Under the pieces are notes generated by a model that searched no databases, was not told the DNA's origin, and saw only the letters and a program-made list of their open reading frames with translations. A stretch of 64,000 bases of DNA from UBA2330 sp049293015 (GTDB lineage Bacteria; Bacteroidota; Ignavibacteria; Tepidaquicellales; Tepidaquicellaceae), in the NCBI GenBank assembly GCA_049293015.1, contig JBATSB010000154.1, positions 11,735 through 75,734 of the forward strand, written 5' to 3'. Position 1 is the stretch's first letter; each line of letters begins with the position of its first letter. A program made the translations under genes and the position numbers. Positions 61,948 through 64,000 of the stretch are shown one piece after another.

Positions 61948-64000
61948 ATGGATCAGGATCTGAAAAATAAAATAGAAGATATTTACGAACTCACTCCCAT
62001 GCAGCAAGGTATGCTTTTTCATACTTTGTATGAGGAAGGTTCAGATGCATACATTGAACAGTTTTGTTATGACCTGGAAGGAGAACTCGACGCTGATGCT
62101 TTTGAGAAAGCCTGGAATGAAGTTGTAAATAGACACGGAGTATTGAGAACTTCATTTCAATGGAAAGGGATTTCAAAACCAGTACAGATCGTAAATAAAA
62201 CAATTACACTTCCATGGGAAAATCTTGACTGGAGTATTTTACATTCAGAAAATATTGAATCTGAATTTCAGAGCTTCATAAAATCAGACAGGGCAAAAAG
62301 TTTTTCTATGGAGACTGCACCTCTGATGAGATGTACTCTGATAAAATTAAATGATCATTTATATAGTTTTATCTGGAGCTTTCATCATATCTTAATGGAC
62401 GGATGGAGCTATCCTGTCATTCAAAAAGAAGTTTTTACATTTTATGAAGCTTTCAAAAAAGGTACAACTGCTGAACTTTCGACCCCGGTTTCTTTTAAGC
62501 AATTTATTGTATGGCTCAATTCTACCGACAAAGATTCTGCAAAAAATTTCTGGATGAACGAGCTTAAAGATTTCGGCTCTCCTACTCCGATGATCTTCAA
62601 TAAAAATAAGAAGACAATTAATGCTGAAAAAGATGCTGATGAAATAAAAGATATTGAAATAAAATTTAGTGAAGAACTTTCTCATAGCCTCAATAATTTT
62701 GTAAAAGAAAATAAACTTACATTAAACAGTGTCATACAGGGCATCTGGGCATTTATTTTAAGTAAATACAGGAACGAAAAAGATGTAATGTTTGGTGGCA
62801 CAGTGTCAGGAAGAAATCCGCTTCTCAAAGGAATTGAGTCGATGGTAGGATTATTCATAAACACTTTACCGGTGAGAGTAAATATTTCAGATGAAGCAAA
62901 AGTCATTGACTGGCTAAAGGATCTGCAGTTAAAGCAGATCGATAGAGAGCAGTATTCTTATAGTGCTCTTGTTGATATTCAGGAGTGGAGTGAAATACCG
63001 AGAGGGACAAAGCTTTTTGAGAATATTCTTGTATTCGAAAATTACCCTGTTGATAAAACTCTTGAGGAAGGCGTTGCTGGTATTAAGATCAAAGACTTAA
63101 AAGCTGTTGAGAGAACTAACTTCCCTCTTACTGTTTTGATCGCGCCTGGTAGAGAACTTACAATTCATATAGCTTTCGAGACTTCAAAATTTTCAGACGA
63201 ATTTATAAATAATATTTTATCGTCTTTCGAATCTCTGACTGAACAGATAATTGCAAAACCTGATTCAAAGCTTTCTGAGCTTACTCTTCTGTCCGATGAT
63301 GAAAAAAATAAAATATTATATAAATGGAATGACACATTAAAAGAATACGATAATAAATGTGTTCATAAATTATTTGAAGATGCAGCAGAGAATTATCCTG
63401 AAAAAATCGCACTTGAAACCGGAAGAAATAAATTAACCTATAAAGAGTTAAATCAAAGATCAAATCAGCTTGCTCATTTTCTGATCAGATCAGGAATCAA
63501 ACCGGGTGACACTATTGGCATTAGTCTGATGCGCTCAGAAGAAATGATAATCACTCTACTTGGGATATTAAAGTCAGGTGCAGCTTACGTTCCGATAGAT
63601 CCGACATTTCCAAAAGACAGAATAAATTACTTATTAAAAGACTCAGGAATTAAAATTCTGATTACGACAAGTGACCTGTCCGACAATTTTGAGAATGGAG
63701 ATCACAGAACAATTTATAATGACAGAGAAATTTCTGAACTGCAAAATGAAAATATTGATAACCCTGAAATTGAAGTAACACCTGATGATCTGGTTTATAT
63801 AATTTACACTTCGGGTTCTACAGGAAAGCCGAAAGGTGTTTTGATGATGCATAAAGCATTGAGTAATCTGCTGAACTGGCAGATGGATTCGCATGAATTT
63901 CAAAAAGGATTCAGAGTACTTCAGTTCACAACTCTAAGTTTTGATGTTTCTTTTCAGGAAATTTTTTCAACTTGGACATCAGGAGGTACACTTGTAATGC
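61948..64000 (+). CDS. non-ribosomal peptide synthetase, C-A... (partial, continues beyond window)
   Basis: At least 684 codons from ATG 61948, 3 bp after the previous NRPS stop and still open at the right edge. Condensation domain (about 10-440) with ELTPMQQGMLFH at the start, HHILMDGWS (H146/H147, D151) and the later VSGRNPLLKGIESMVGLFIN block. It sits after an E domain, so it should accept a D-residue (DCL type). An adenylation domain follows (about 465 on; YIIYTSGSTGKPKGV, then FDVSFQE). The visible code positions are D, V, Q, as in the textbook Pro code, but the rest lies outside. Carrier and any thioesterase are beyond the window. Confidence 0.93.
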   Translation, partial: MDQDLKNKIEDIYELTPMQQGMLFHTLYEEGSDAYIEQFCYDLEGELDADAFEKAWNEVVNRHGVLRTSFQWKGISKPVQIVNKTITLPWENLDWSILHSENIESEFQSFIKSDRAKSFSMETAPLMRCTLIKLNDHLYSFIWSFHHILMDGWSYPVIQKEVFTFYEAFKKGTTAELSTPVSFKQFIVWLNSTDKDSAKNFWMNELKDFGSPTPMIFNKNKKTINAEKDADEIKDIEIKFSEELSHSLNNFVKENKLTLNSVIQGIWAFILSKYRNEKDVMFGGTVSGRNPLLKGIESMVGLFINTLPVRVNISDEAKVIDWLKDLQLKQIDREQYSYSALVDIQEWSEIPRGTKLFENILVFENYPVDKTLEEGVAGIKIKDLKAVERTNFPLTVLIAPGRELTIHIAFETSKFSDEFINNILSSFESLTEQIIAKPDSKLSELTLLSDDEKNKILYKWNDTLKEYDNKCVHKLFEDAAENYPEKIALETGRNKLTYKELNQRSNQLAHFLIRSGIKPGDTIGISLMRSEEMIITLLGILKSGAAYVPIDPTFPKDRINYLLKDSGIKILITTSDLSDNFENGDHRTIYNDREISELQNENIDNPEIEVTPDDLVYIIYTSGSTGKPKGVLMMHKALSNLLNWQMDSHEFQKGFRVLQFTTLSFDVSFQEIFSTWTSGGTLVM

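Noticed and set aside
1..64000. tRNA, rRNA, insertion sequences, prophage genes, CRISPR
   Set aside because: I looked for T-loop-like words, transposase or integrase motifs and spaced repeats and saw none that hold up.

Overview
The window is AT-rich, gene-dense bacterial DNA (by eye about one third G+C; not computed). One secreted protein ends in a type IX secretion sorting domain with the Y-P-N-P-F-N signature. The cbb3 oxidase has fused CcoN-CcoO subunits and a mono-heme CcoP, and there are several Bacteroidota-type lipoproteins. Together these suggest the Bacteroidota/Chlorobi/Ignavibacteria group, with Ignavibacteria-like lineages my best guess. No rRNA or tRNA is present to confirm this.

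Layout. 1-9110 (minus) is a cbb3 cytochrome oxidase operon in the order ccoI-ccoS-PLP enzyme-ccoNO-ccoQ-ccoP-ccoG-ccoH. It has an FNR/FixK-like palindrome upstream of ccoI and an unexpected Cys/Met-type PLP enzyme inside it. 9292-11755 is groES-groEL with a CIRCE operator in front and three tandem terminator-bearing units behind. 11808-28294 is a mixed housekeeping/accessory stretch: DUF1801/OmdA protein, ABM monooxygenase, secreted arylsulfotransferase-like protein, lipoprotein, TIGR02757 protein, 3HCDH-like protein, pyrimidine phosphorylase with a 43-aa membrane microprotein, ComEC, two uncharacterised membrane/secreted proteins, a TsdA-like di-heme cytochrome, a methyltransferase-Rieske pair and peptidase T. 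28620-30222 is an ECF sigma factor with an overlapping anti-sigma candidate. 30460-36723 is a TetR-TolC-MFP-RND efflux operon. 37350-42197 groups an HD-PycTM protein, a SixA phosphatase without a normal start codon, polyphosphate kinase and a membrane class III nucleotide cyclase. 42276-45791 holds an outer-membrane barrel with a kinase-like N-terminus and an SdiA-regulated-type lipoprotein. 46057-64000 holds a P450 and a large PKS/NRPS assembly line that runs off the right edge.

The assembly line is FAAL-ACP-KS-AT-DH-cMT-KR-ACP, then C-A-PCP-E, then C-A (cut by the window end). This predicts a lipopeptide: a fatty acid activated as acyl-AMP, extended once with possible alpha-methylation, joined to a polar residue (code nearest Ser) that is epimerised to D, then further residues.

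The most unusual sequence-level signal is a family of short perfect palindromes (AAACGG-core-CCGTTT). It occurs as an intergenic pair at 37197-37256 and three times in the same reading phase inside the PKS gene, with a differently cored palindrome in the NRPS gene.
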